In this document: positions 1 to 8,766 of the stretch, piece by piece
Layout of the letters: each line of letters begins with the position of its first letter
How positions within the stretch are numbered: position 1 is the first letter of the stretch
Source of the DNA: JBFMHD01 sp040752395 [NCBI: Candidatus Hydrogenedentota bacterium]
GTDB taxonomy: Bacteria > JBFMHD01
Length of the DNA: 10,643 nucleotides
Direction: 5' to 3'
NCBI GenBank assembly: GCA_040752395.1
Contig: JBFMHD010000088.1
Location: 1 to 10,643 of the forward strand
Translations under genes and position numbers: made by a program
Notes under the pieces: generated by a model
What the model was told of the DNA's origin: nothing
Databases searched by the model: none
What the model saw: the letters and a program-made list of their open reading frames with translations, nothing else

Positions 1-1005
1 GTTCCTTATGTAATAGCTCAAGAAAGAGATTGGTGGGATAGTATTTATATCTTTAATTATGATAATTCTGATACTCAGGTTATAGGCAGAGGATTAAATG
101 TTGGTAATAATGCTATAATAACTTTTTACAATAATTTAGGTGCTGTGACTTGTAAAATAGCATTTGAAGATAATTTAGATACAATGCCATTAAATATGGT
201 ATTTTCGCCCGCGTTACCTAAATTTGTTACAACTAACAGCAATGGTTTATTTTTAATAACAAGTATCAGAGACCCCAATGCAGGACTTGGGTTAAGTAAT
301 CCTACTGAAAAAGATTGGGGCGGTATAGCTGTAGTGGAGAATAGTAATAATGATTCTGCGGTATTTAAAAATGTTATAATGCGGTATGGCGGATCTGATA
401 AGAGTTATAGTGTGGATTGGTATGCGTTAAGAGAGTATATAGCAGTTAGAAATCTGACAGGTGGTATCGAGATAGATTCCTGTGATATCGGTGGTGGTAG
501 CAGTGATACTGGTATAGGTATTGCTCTACAAAAATCAGGTGGTTTGAGATTAACTAATTCCTGTATCCAGGTTTTAGAAGAATGCCTAGATATTAATACT
601 GATGACAGTGGTAGTGGGAATATAGGTGTGTTAATATCGCAATCAAATCTACAAACCTATAGGAATGGGATACGTATTGATTTAGAGGGTGAGACCGTTG
701 TTTTAGATAATGTTTATATTCAGGGTGATGGTATTGGAGGTAAAACTGATACAGGTATTTATATTTTTGGTAATACCGGTCAATTTTTAATGCGGAATTC
801 TACTATCAATAATCTTGATGCAGGCATTGAGAACAAAGCAACTCCGGGTATTGTTCTTATAGGTGATAGTTTTGCTTCAAATAATCCTGGAGGTAACACG
901 TTTAATAATGCTACATGGTTTATAGCAAACATAAGTACTGGTACATTAAAAGCAGAGAATGACACATTTGGTAGTGGACTTACTAATTTAGAGATTGATG
1001 CAAGA
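1..1005 (+). other. Right-handed parallel beta-helix-like region of the giant protein
   Basis: Residues about 1-335 show the short-strand, Gly/Asn/Asp-turn pattern of parallel beta-helix (pectin-lyase-like) proteins. A WGGI motif at residues 106-109 is followed by a run of rungs such as NSTINNLDAGIEN and GLRLTNSCIQ, where hydrophobic residues alternate with Asn and Ser. In other giant surface proteins the WGGI element usually opens such a helix. No catalytic residues of polysaccharide lyases are recognisable, so a structural or carbohydrate-binding role is more likely than catalysis. The region continues upstream of the window. Confidence 0.6.
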
Positions 1006-4000
1006 CTGCGAGACGACAATGAAGGTTTCAGTCGCATAGACTTTTTATCTCAACCATCTGTGCTTAATAAAATAGGTGACCTGCCTGGCGGTTATAAAAA
1101 CGTTAATGAAACCATACCTGTTCTTGCTATAAGAGCAGGCGGTGATCCGAATAGTGATACTCTAAATTATATTAAACTTACGAATCTTGGTACTGCAAAT
1201 TCATCTAAGTTGAGTCTTTATTTAGTTGATGATGCTAATAATGATTCTGAGATCAATGCAGGTGATACATATATTACAGAGATTACAGCAACAGGCAGTA
1301 ATACGTTTGCAAAAACAAATATAAATTATCAATTTTATACTGATAGTAAATCACTTTTAGTTGCTTGCGTATTCAAATCATATGCTGATTCAGGGTCCAC
1401 CTTCAGAGCTCAGCTTGATACTTCTTCGTTTAATTTTATCGTTGCTGATACAGGTTCGGTCTCTGCTCTGGTTAATGCAAATGATATAATTGTTAACAAT
1501 ACTTCACCCGTAGGCGCTATTATAAGCGAGGTCTGGGATGCTGGCGCTACAAACTGGTTTATTGAGTTATATAACCCAACAGGAATAGTAGCTGATTTAA
1601 AAGGAGGTACCATAGTAACTTCTCAAGGAGCATTTATTATCAATGGTCAGGATTCAGTGCAGCCGTATGGCTATTTATTATTTGCTGGCAATTCAAGTGT
1701 CAGTCCTGATAGTCTGGTACCAACAGCTATATTTAACGGCAACCAAAATGATACCATAATTTTATATGACTCTACGGGCTTAGTTCTTGATAAAATAGGG
1801 TTTAGTAGTGTCACTGATGCACAATTTTACGAAAATGCACCAGCACCTGCATTTAATAACGCTACTCACACACTTGAACGAAAACCAGGTGATCTATTCC
1901 CTTACTCCGGGAATGGTACGGATAATAATGATAATTCACAGGATTTCATTGTAAATGACGATGAAGATTCTACGCCACAGAACAGGTTTAGTTTTAGAGA
2001 ACCATACGCTTTTGAGCTTGATGCCCCGAGCACAGTACTACTTGGGGTAGGGTTTACTCTGACAATAACAATACGAGATAATATCGGAGCAGTGGTAAAT
2101 AATTTTGAGGATTCGTTCTTTGTAAATATCACAAGTGGTGCAATAACTCAATCCGAGACATATCTTGCTCAAAATCAGGCAGGCAGTACAACAGTAACCT
2201 GTACAATCACAGGTTATACAGGTGCTGCTACAATTGATGCTCGACTGGATTCGCCTGTTGCAGGACTCAGTGCTGAAACAACAGCAGCTGTAACAATTGA
2301 GACACCACCGATACTTGTTGTAGAGAGCGTATCAGTTTTAGCTGATTCTATTAATGTTGGTGAAAATGGCGAGACTATTCTGGTTGTGGTTAAAAATAAT
2401 GGTGGAGCTACGCTCCAGCTTACTGATTCAAGACTATTATTTTCAAGAGCTGGTAATCCAATGAATGATAGTTTCACATTTATCTGTGTATCTGGCGATA
2501 CAAGGATTACGCAAGCACAGAGTAAAATCCTTACTTTTATAATTAATACCTCAGCTACTATTTCAACAGGTCCAATAATGGTTGATTTTAGCTGTACCGG
2601 CTCTGATATACTCGGTTATAGTTATATAACTAATGATGCATCAGCTGATACAAAAGATACATTTGTTGTACAGACCGGTGCACAGCTTGAGATATTAAGT
2701 GTAACGCTAAATTCTGATACTTATTCAACCTCACAAACAGGCTGCACAGCAACAGTAGTTATCCGTAATAACGGTGAAGCAGGACTTGTTATAGATTCTG
2801 ATGAGATAGAGCTGATATTCAGATTATCCGATACAGATGTAAGCGATTCTTATCAATATTCATTATACTCCCCAATATCTGATACTGTACTAATTTTAAG
2901 TTATACTGTTCAAAACTATATTTTTACTTTTAATATAGCAGATTCTGCTACTCTTGGTAGTATTAATGTAGATGCTACCTGCACTGGTGAAGATATTAAT
3001 ACAGGTGGTATATTAGTTGATACGAGTGCCACTACTTCGGATACCTTTGTTCTTCTAACAAAAGCGAATCTTGAGACTGTGAGTATAAGTATAGCTGCGG
3101 ACAGTGTAACGCGAGGCTCAACTGTAACAGTGGTTATTAGTTTAACGAACAGCGGTCAAGCTTCGATGTGGATAGATAGTGCGGTATTAATTTGCACGAG
3201 AGCGAGCACAGGGGTGAATGTGAGTGGAGAGTATATTCAGAGCTATACCACAAATTTACCGTGGAGCATAAGTGGTGGTCAGACGTGGACCGAGACGATG
3301 TATATGTATGCGGCCACAAATGCGAGTACAGGTGCGATATTAGTAGATTTGAATACTAAATGGTATGATACATATATTCAGGTAGCGAACTGGCGAGTGG
3401 ACGCAGATACCAAAGATACGTTTGTGATGCAGACACCGGCAAGTATAAGTATATTGAGTATTCTTGTGAATTATCCTACCGGGAATCCGGTATATCAGGG
3501 TGGTAAGAACATAGATGTAGTATTCACGATAAGGAATAGTGGTGAGGCGAATGCGGTATTATATGATGTAGTAGATAGTGTATGGTATGATGGTGTGAGT
3601 GCGAGTGATAGTTGGAGCATAGCGGATTCAAGCGGCTTAGTTGGTCAGGTAGTGAAAGGGAACACAAGTAACAGCACGTATACGATAAAGGTAGATGTAA
3701 ATGCGAATGCGGTACCAGGTGTGCATTATTACAGTGGTGGGGTATATAGCCGAGATGAAAATTGGGAGACATTCACAAGTATAGATACTACCTATACTGT
3801 ACTTGATGACATAACGGTGAACACAGCGAGTGCGGTCGCGATATTCAGTATATATGCGGTGCCTGAGACAGTAGTTCAGGGTCAGGGTATAGCTGACTCG
3901 TGGATAATATATGTTACGATAAAGAATACAATCCAGAATTCAACAACATCTTTATACATAATATCGGGTGACAGTATACGGATAAGGGTAGATGGAGTGA

Positions 4001-7000
4001 CAGACATAAGTAGTGGTCATAATTGGAGTGTTGTAAGTGATACGTATTTAAGTCCTGACACTGTGATATTATCAAGTGATATAGATGCGAATGATTCAGT
4101 GATCTGGCGGTTTTATGTAACGAGTGTAGGGGATTCATTAGGTAGTATGCGGATAGATGCCAAGGATATAACAGGTACTAACACAGTGAGCGGATTAGTG
4201 CATAACGGCACGATGAATGATGCAGCTGCACCGGATTCAGTGCAGGTAATCTCCAAAGCGAATCTTGAGATAATGAGTATCAGTATAGCAGTTGATACGA
4301 TGTCAGATAACCAGAGCGGTGCAGACAGCAAGCAGGTATTGGTAGTGATAAGGAACACAGGTCAGAGTAATGCGATAAATATTAATGATACATTAATATT
4401 TTTAAGGAGTGATAGTGATATAACGGATTCATTTACAGTGATAGACACAGGTAATCCAACAACGATAAATGGGAATGACACAAAGACGTTTGTGTATTGG
4501 GTTAGCATAGATTTGGATGCGCCGACTGGTGTGATAGCGATAGGTGCTACGATTACAGGGACAGATGCGACTGTACCGAACAGTGTATCAACTACTGACT
4601 CATTGACTGGTGGTGATACTATTTATGTTCAGCGAAGAGCTATTGTAATAGTTGATACAGTAATAGCAACCGACACAACGGTTGAACGTGGGGCAACAGG
4701 TAAAACTGTTACTATATATTTGAAAAACATTGGTGAAGCTACTGCTAATATTAATTCAAATACAGGTGTAGCATTATATATAAGCGGTGCTAATAATCAG
4801 GTTATTAGTAAGATTACTAATCCGGGTGATACTTTTATTTTTACAGGAAGTGCGCCTTCCTGGCCATCGAGTTTAAGTGGTGGCGGCACTACTGCCATTT
4901 CATTTACACTTGATGTTAGCAACACCGCGAACACAGGCTCGGTTTATCTTGATGGCGCATGCACCTATGTTGATGTTAATGCTCCAAATTCAGTAACAGG
5001 AGACAGTAAATCATTATGGTATGATTCATGGGTTATAATATCGCCTGCTGAACTCAGGGTTTTATCTGTACAAGCAAAATATTTAGTATCAAGAGCCGAG
5101 ACACCTGTTATAGTTACTTTTGTTATTCAAAATATAGGTGGATATGATGCACAAGTTGGTACAACTGCGCTTACGTTAAACGGTTCACAGACAGGTTATA
5201 CTGTAACATACACAGGAGCAACTTTACCACAGACTATTACACCTGGCTCTACTTTTACAGGAACTTTTACTGTCGAAGTAAGTGCAAGCGCTGCTTTAGG
5301 TACCACGGTTTTAGATGTTAGTGCTGGTGGGACTAATGTATTAACAGGTTCTGCTTTAAGTGATGCAGGCGCAGATGCTCCTGATACCTGGGTCGTACAG
5401 ACACAGGGTCAGATAAGTATTTCGTCAGTGGTTGTAACTGAGAATTCTGTGTTATATAATAATGATACAATAACTGTTACTTATACAGTAGTAAACAATG
5501 GTCAGGCAGGGGTCTATATTTTGTATGATTCGCCTTTATGGGATGGTTCATTTAAACCGGATTCGTTTGTTAAAGTATCGACCTCGCTTGATTCTACAGT
5601 AGCTTTGAGTGGGAATGGTGCTTCAACTACGTTTGTTTCAATTTATAAAACAGTCTATGCTGCTACAGGGACCATCAATGTTGATGCGTATATAAAAGCA
5701 GTTGATGCAAATGATACTGATATAGATGCTTCTGATTCGTATGCTACAGCAGGTGATTCTGTGATAATCACTACACCTCAACCATTACGTATTCTATCTA
5801 TAATTTTACAGAATGATTATAATGATGGTGATACACTAACACAGGGCACAGGTGGCGCACCTAATATGATATTTGTTGCTGTAGTTGTTAAGAATGATAT
5901 GACCGACCTGAATGATACCTCTGGTATATTTGATACCTCGTTTACTACCCTGAGTTTCAAGATAGATACAGGTGGTGGTTATGGATATGTTACAGCGAGC
6001 GGATATAATGGTATAGGTGCATATACAGAGATCGGCAACGATACAATAGTAGGACCAAACTCAACTGATACTCTGATTTATCAAATAACGGCCATAGGTA
6101 ATAACACAGGAACTTTAAGGATAGATGCGAGTTTATCAGGTACTTCTGGTATCTCTGGTTTATGGAACGAGTCCACAGTTGGTGATACAGTAGGTTATGG
6201 AAGGGGTAGGGTGGTAGATCCAGGCGAATTACAAATAACAGCTATCTCGTGTGATTCTGCTGCTGTCACATGTGGTCAGCAAGGTTTAATAGTCTATGTC
6301 ACATTAACCAATCCGAATCCGAATGCATCAGATATTATAATCAATCAGGCACCAGAATTGGAGTTCAGACTCGGGTCAACTGATAAATCCGCAGAATACA
6401 TAGATACCTGGATGGGGCCTGCTGCACCATTTACGTTAAAAGCAGGCCAAACACGAACAGAGACATTTAGAGTAGAAGTTCTGTCTACTGCCCAGCCAGG
6501 CACAGTAACAATAGAACTGACAAGTGATACATATCTTGATGCTAATGATACAACTTATAATAATACGCCGAGTGTAAGTGATACTTTCACCTGGAGAGTG
6601 CAGACACCTGCGATATTACAAGTTTTGTATGTTGCGACATCATCTGATACTGTGTTACAGGGTAGTAATTTTACATTATATATTTGTGTTAAAAATAATG
6701 GTGGTGATTCAGCAGCTGATGCAGATAGTTTATACATAACTATCAAATTTGATAGTGGAACGATAGATAGCACGGATTCGTTTACTTTAAATTATATTAG
6801 TGGTACGTCTTCATTATCAGCGAATAGCAGTGAAACCTTTACTTATAATGTTAATGTGAATGCTGCAGCGCCTGTATCACTTATGACAGTTACCTGCACA
6901 GTCGCAGGTGTTGATACGAATAAAAGAACTGCTATATCTGACACCAGTGGGTTTGATACCTTCAATATTCAGGGTGCTGGTGCGCTTGAACTTGTCAGTG

Positions 7001-8751
7001 TTACAAGTGATACTTATGCTATAGTTAGTAATCTTGCGGGTATCAGGATAGTGTTAGGTTTTAGGAATAATGGCAGCGGGGATGTAACAAATATTGATAC
7101 GCCATCGCTGAGATTAATCCAGAATTCTTCAAATATAATAAGTTCATTTACAATTACCAGTACCCAGAGTGATTCAACTTTCCCAATCACTACACTTGTG
7201 GCAAATAGTAATATTGTTTATTGTACGTTTACATTAACAGCAGGGACTCTTGCGTCCACAGCTACAATTTACTTACATGGTGATGTTAGTGGTACGGCTC
7301 AGATAGTAGGTGGCGGCACTGATACTACCAGAGATACTGATATTAGCCCGTATAGTGGTGATACATTTATTGTTCTCACGCCAGCATCAGTATCAATAGG
7401 TGCTGTAACTAACTCTGCTGGTACACAACCTGTGAATGCAATAGGTTCTGGAACAATTACTATAAATGTATTATTAAGTAATTCTGGTACTTCAGATGCT
7501 ACGGCGATTGTTGATACGAGTAATATCATAATTTATGATGCACTGGGTAATAATATCACTTCTCAGTTTAACGTTACTTTAATAGGTGGCACTTCTGTGG
7601 TTGTTTCTGGTAGCGGTTCAACCTATGCTCAATTCAGTATCAATGTACCGACTACTGAATCTTCAGCTTTGCTTGGTAGTTTCAGAGTTACAGTAAATGA
7701 GGCAGGGATCACTATAAAGGATGCTTTATCAGGTGCCACGATAGGAAATCCGACTAATAATACCACAGAAGAGAACAGGCAGGAGATAATGATTGCTGCG
7801 GCGCTAAGGATTGATAAGCTTACTTTACCATATCCATTTAATTTTGATACTGTGGTTTTAACTATTGGTTCTGTATCAATCTTTACAGGGAATGATATTA
7901 CAACTGGTGGTCCGAACGGTCAAACATTTCTGAATCAGAACACGGTAGCAAATGGTGATTCGGTTATAATAATGTTACAGCGAGGCGATACAAGTACCAT
8001 TGATACGCCGATTACACCGGCATCGAATGGTTTTACCAGTGCATCTGATTTTGATAGCGATATAGCTGGTGCAGATGCAGCTCTTTCAGGAGGCGATACC
8101 CAACTTATAGCTAACGGCTTACTTATTTTGTCTATGTGGAAAAACCAGGTAACTGATGCGAATTATTTAGGTAAAACCGATACTGTTGCAGAGACTTTAT
8201 ATATTCAAGTTACTAACATAGCTTACAGCGGCTCAGATGGTGCTACGAAATTGAAGGTGTATAAATATTTTAATGGTGTCTGGCAGTTGCTTGCTGGTGG
8301 TTTAGAGATTACTGGTGTGGCTAATAATTATACCTTAACGTTCCAGGTCAGTCCTGATACGACTTATGCGCTTTCAGGGTTATCAGTATTCAGGATAGTT
8401 GCAGCTGGTGTCGGGCTTAATAATGAGGGTAGAGCGGCTAATGTTATAGTATATCCGAACCCATTTATACCGTACGATGGCAATGCTGCTACAGGTGATT
8501 ATACTACTGGTATTTATTTCGGAGCGCTTCAGACAAATGGTCAGGCTGATGGGTTCCCATCCGGGACCGAACTTAAGATATATAATGTTGTAGGTGAGCT
8601 GATTGATGATGTGAGAACAACTTCTGCAGGGTTAATCAACTGGGATGCGAAGAACAAGGGTGGTCGCGAGGTAGCGAGTGGTGTGTATATATTCTATATA
8701 AGGACGCCGGACGGCTCCCATAAAGTCGGCAAATTTGCGATTATAAGATAG
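1..8751 (+). CDS. Giant modular cell-surface/secreted protein with FlgD/T9SS-like C-terminus (5' end outside window)
   Basis: The frame is open from base 1 to the TAG at 8749-8751, giving at least 2916 residues. A GTG at 145 begins the longest piece with a recognised start, but the 48 codons before it are also open and protein-like, so the real start and signal peptide lie upstream of the window. Domains in order (residue 1 = base 1): beta-helix-like 1-335, beta-sandwich 354-500, lamin-tail domain 504-661, Ig-like 667-768, fourteen CARDB-like repeats 771-2600, all-beta domain 2601-2799, FlgD/T9SS-like domain 2814-2916. The protein is rich in Ser, Thr, Asp, Asn and Gly, poor in Cys, has no evident internal membrane helix and no enzyme motif that I recognise. 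This architecture is typical of very long surface fibres, adhesins or sheath proteins; the ligand cannot be read from sequence. The next gene follows after 15 nt. The boundaries of divergent repeats are approximate. Confidence 0.93.
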   Translation, partial: VPYVIAQERDWWDSIYIFNYDNSDTQVIGRGLNVGNNAIITFYNNLGAVTCKIAFEDNLDTMPLNMVFSPALPKFVTTNSNGLFLITSIRDPNAGLGLSNPTEKDWGGIAVVENSNNDSAVFKNVIMRYGGSDKSYSVDWYALREYIAVRNLTGGIEIDSCDIGGGSSDTGIGIALQKSGGLRLTNSCIQVLEECLDINTDDSGSGNIGVLISQSNLQTYRNGIRIDLEGETVVLDNVYIQGDGIGGKTDTGIYIFGNTGQFLMRNSTINNLDAGIENKATPGIVLIGDSFASNNPGGNTFNNATWFIANISTGTLKAENDTFGSGLTNLEIDARLRDDNEGFSRIDFLSQPSVLNKIGDLPGGYKNVNETIPVLAIRAGGDPNSDTLNYIKLTNLGTANSSKLSLYLVDDANNDSEINAGDTYITEITATGSNTFAKTNINYQFYTDSKSLLVACVFKSYADSGSTFRAQLDTSSFNFIVADTGSVSALVNANDIIVNNTSPVGAIISEVWDAGATNWFIELYNPTGIVADLKGGTIVTSQGAFIINGQDSVQPYGYLLFAGNSSVSPDSLVPTAIFNGNQNDTIILYDSTGLVLDKIGFSSVTDAQFYENAPAPAFNNATHTLERKPGDLFPYSGNGTDNNDNSQDFIVNDDEDSTPQNRFSFREPYAFELDAPSTVLLGVGFTLTITIRDNIGAVVNNFEDSFFVNITSGAITQSETYLAQNQAGSTTVTCTITGYTGAATIDARLDSPVAGLSAETTAAVTIETPPILVVESVSVLADSINVGENGETILVVVKNNGGATLQLTDSRLLFSRAGNPMNDSFTFICVSGDTRITQAQSKILTFIINTSATISTGPIMVDFSCTGSDILGYSYITNDASADTKDTFVVQTGAQLEILSVTLNSDTYSTSQTGCTATVVIRNNGEAGLVIDSDEIELIFRLSDTDVSDSYQYSLYSPISDTVLILSYTVQNYIFTFNIADSATLGSINVDATCTGEDINTGGILVDTSATTSDTFVLLTKANLETVSISIAADSVTRGSTVTVVISLTNSGQASMWIDSAVLICTRASTGVNVSGEYIQSYTTNLPWSISGGQTWTETMYMYAATNASTGAILVDLNTKWYDTYIQVANWRVDADTKDTFVMQTPASISILSILVNYPTGNPVYQGGKNIDVVFTIRNSGEANAVLYDVVDSVWYDGVSASDSWSIADSSGLVGQVVKGNTSNSTYTIKVDVNANAVPGVHYYSGGVYSRDENWETFTSIDTTYTVLDDITVNTASAVAIFSIYAVPETVVQGQGIADSWIIYVTIKNTIQNSTTSLYIISGDSIRIRVDGVTDISSGHNWSVVSDTYLSPDTVILSSDIDANDSVIWRFYVTSVGDSLGSMRIDAKDITGTNTVSGLVHNGTMNDAAAPDSVQVISKANLEIMSISIAVDTMSDNQSGADSKQVLVVIRNTGQSNAININDTLIFLRSDSDITDSFTVIDTGNPTTINGNDTKTFVYWVSIDLDAPTGVIAIGATITGTDATVPNSVSTTDSLTGGDTIYVQRRAIVIVDTVIATDTTVERGATGKTVTIYLKNIGEATANINSNTGVALYISGANNQVISKITNPGDTFIFTGSAPSWPSSLSGGGTTAISFTLDVSNTANTGSVYLDGACTYVDVNAPNSVTGDSKSLWYDSWVIISPAELRVLSVQAKYLVSRAETPVIVTFVIQNIGGYDAQVGTTALTLNGSQTGYTVTYTGATLPQTITPGSTFTGTFTVEVSASAALGTTVLDVSAGGTNVLTGSALSDAGADAPDTWVVQTQGQISISSVVVTENSVLYNNDTITVTYTVVNNGQAGVYILYDSPLWDGSFKPDSFVKVSTSLDSTVALSGNGASTTFVSIYKTVYAATGTINVDAYIKAVDANDTDIDASDSYATAGDSVIITTPQPLRILSIILQNDYNDGDTLTQGTGGAPNMIFVAVVVKNDMTDLNDTSGIFDTSFTTLSFKIDTGGGYGYVTASGYNGIGAYTEIGNDTIVGPNSTDTLIYQITAIGNNTGTLRIDASLSGTSGISGLWNESTVGDTVGYGRGRVVDPGELQITAISCDSAAVTCGQQGLIVYVTLTNPNPNASDIIINQAPELEFRLGSTDKSAEYIDTWMGPAAPFTLKAGQTRTETFRVEVLSTAQPGTVTIELTSDTYLDANDTTYNNTPSVSDTFTWRVQTPAILQVLYVATSSDTVLQGSNFTLYICVKNNGGDSAADADSLYITIKFDSGTIDSTDSFTLNYISGTSSLSANSSETFTYNVNVNAAAPVSLMTVTCTVAGVDTNKRTAISDTSGFDTFNIQGAGALELVSVTSDTYAIVSNLAGIRIVLGFRNNGSGDVTNIDTPSLRLIQNSSNIISSFTITSTQSDSTFPITTLVANSNIVYCTFTLTAGTLASTATIYLHGDVSGTAQIVGGGTDTTRDTDISPYSGDTFIVLTPASVSIGAVTNSAGTQPVNAIGSGTITINVLLSNSGTSDATAIVDTSNIIIYDALGNNITSQFNVTLIGGTSVVVSGSGSTYAQFSINVPTTESSALLGSFRVTVNEAGITIKDALSGATIGNPTNNTTEENRQEIMIAAALRIDKLTLPYPFNFDTVVLTIGSVSIFTGNDITTGGPNGQTFLNQNTVANGDSVIIMLQRGDTSTIDTPITPASNGFTSASDFDSDIAGADAALSGGDTQLIANGLLILSMWKNQVTDANYLGKTDTVAETLYIQVTNIAYSGSDGATKLKVYKYFNGVWQLLAGGLEITGVANNYTLTFQVSPDTTYALSGLSVFRIVAAGVGLNNEGRAANVIVYPNPFIPYDGNAATGDYTTGIYFGALQTNGQADGFPSGTELKIYNVVGELIDDVRTTSAGLINWDAKNKGGREVASGVYIFYIRTPDGSHKVGKFAIIR
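1060..1500 (+). other. Beta-sandwich domain with a dockerin/EF-hand-like calcium loop
   Basis: Residues about 354-500 contain the pattern IPVLAIRAGGDPNSDTL...IKLTNLGTA, followed by LYLVDDANNDSEINAGDTYI. The first part resembles the 'extra strand with NxG' start of CARDB-like sandwiches. The second places Asp/Asn at the spacing of a Ca2+ loop (DDANNDSEINAGD, residues 410-422, bases 1228-1266). Domains with this layout occur in other large surface proteins, where the loop probably rigidifies the fibre. Calcium binding is inferred. Confidence 0.5.
1510..1983 (+). other. Lamin-tail domain (LTD)
   Basis: Residues 504-661 match the bacterial lamin-tail domain pattern: an opening 'V-x-A-I-I-S-E-V' strand, then 'WFIELYNPT' (the E-L-Y-N signature), a strand around 'QPYGYLLFAGN', 'NDTIILYDSTGLVLDKIGF', and the closing 'HTLERKPG' followed by a Asn/Asp-rich stretch ending in 'DSTPQN'. 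LTDs are Ig-fold modules common in secreted bacterial proteins and nucleases; here the domain is embedded in a long surface protein and no nuclease domain accompanies it. Confidence 0.85.
1999..2304 (+). other. Ig-like (invasin/filamin-type) domain
   Basis: Residues about 667-768. The sequence runs PYAFELDAPSTV..GVGFTLTITIRDNIGAVVNNFEDS, then GSTTVTCTITGYTGAATIDARL, the usual A/B-strand, 'D-x-x-G' turn and closing strands of Ig-like linker modules. It separates the lamin-tail domain from the long repeat array. The family assignment within the Ig superfamily is uncertain. Confidence 0.5.
2311..7800 (+). repeat. Array of 14 divergent CARDB/Ig-like repeats within the giant protein
   Basis: Fourteen units averaging about 131 residues start near bases 2311, 2680, 3064, 3439, 3826, 4258, 4639, 5047, 5407, 5779, 6223, 6610, 6979 and 7384. 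Each opens with A-x-L-x-I-x-S-V/I, runs into a 'V-x-V-x-I-x-N-x-G-x-A' strand, has a central D-S-F/W element and a G-x-I-x-V-D-A strand, and most end with a DTFVVQTPA-like linker. The N-x-G strand is the hallmark of CARDB-type sandwiches. Units are divergent, so this is an old array; repeat 5 (about 144 residues) is longest, and the repeat 4/5, 9/10 and 10/11 junctions lack a clear DTF linker. The likely role is a long spacer holding a functional N-terminus away from the cell. Confidence 0.85.
3061..4620 (+). other. Block of altered codon usage covering repeats 3-6
   Basis: From the start of repeat 3 to the end of repeat 6 the coding strand favours GCG, AGT, ATA and GTA, whereas flanking repeats prefer GCT/GCA, TCA/TCT and GTT. 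As an example, Ala codons in 3301-3360 are gcg, gcc, gcg, gcg; in 5281-5340 they are gca, gct, gct, gct. The block is also richer in Trp. The longest stop-free antisense stretches fall in a different phase here (about 3137-4138) from those elsewhere in the gene, an independent sign of changed third-position use. Borders are judged by eye. Confidence 0.6.
7801..8397 (+). other. All-beta domain preceding the C-terminal sorting domain
   Basis: Residues about 2601-2799. After the last repeat the sequence changes to PYPFNFDTVVLTIGSVSIF, then a long Gly/Asp-rich stretch, and ends with 'LKVYKYFNGVWQLLAGG' and 'TLTFQVSPDTTYALSGL'. The last part (W-x-x-L-x-G plus an F-A-L-like strand) is commonly seen just before FlgD-Ig-like tails in giant surface proteins. 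I do not recognise a named family for the rest. Confidence 0.4.
8440..8748 (+). other. FlgD-Ig-like / T9SS type A-like C-terminal sorting domain
   Basis: Residues 2814-2916 carry the standard signature: VIVYPNPF at 2815-2822, 'GTELKIYNVVGELI' (strand plus the Y-N-x-x-G turn), 'INWDAKNKGGREVASGVYIFYI' type W-D-x-x-x-x-G-x-x-V-A-S-G-V-Y element, and the terminal 'HKVGKFAIIR' strand. In Bacteroidota such tails direct cargo through the type IX secretion system; in other phyla the near-identical FlgD-Ig-like tail is common without proof of T9SS. Assignment to one or the other cannot be settled from this window. Confidence 0.85.
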
Positions 8752-8754
8752 GAG
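8750..8754 (+). promoter_or_regulatory. Shine-Dalgarno sequence of the HEPN-like gene, overlapping the upstream stop codon
   Basis: AGGAG overlaps the TAG stop of the giant gene and lies 12 nt before the ATG at 8767. A second weak GGA at 8760-8762 lies 4 nt before the ATG. The overlap implies that translation of the small gene is coupled to the upstream gene. Confidence 0.5.
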
Positions 8755-8766
8755 TCGTCGGAATAT

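Noticed and set aside
780-7529. Ten minus-strand open stretches of 60-87 codons opposite the giant gene
   Set aside because: They are antisense shadows: low-complexity translations, no ribosome sites, no family resemblance, and fully inside a well-supported plus-strand gene.
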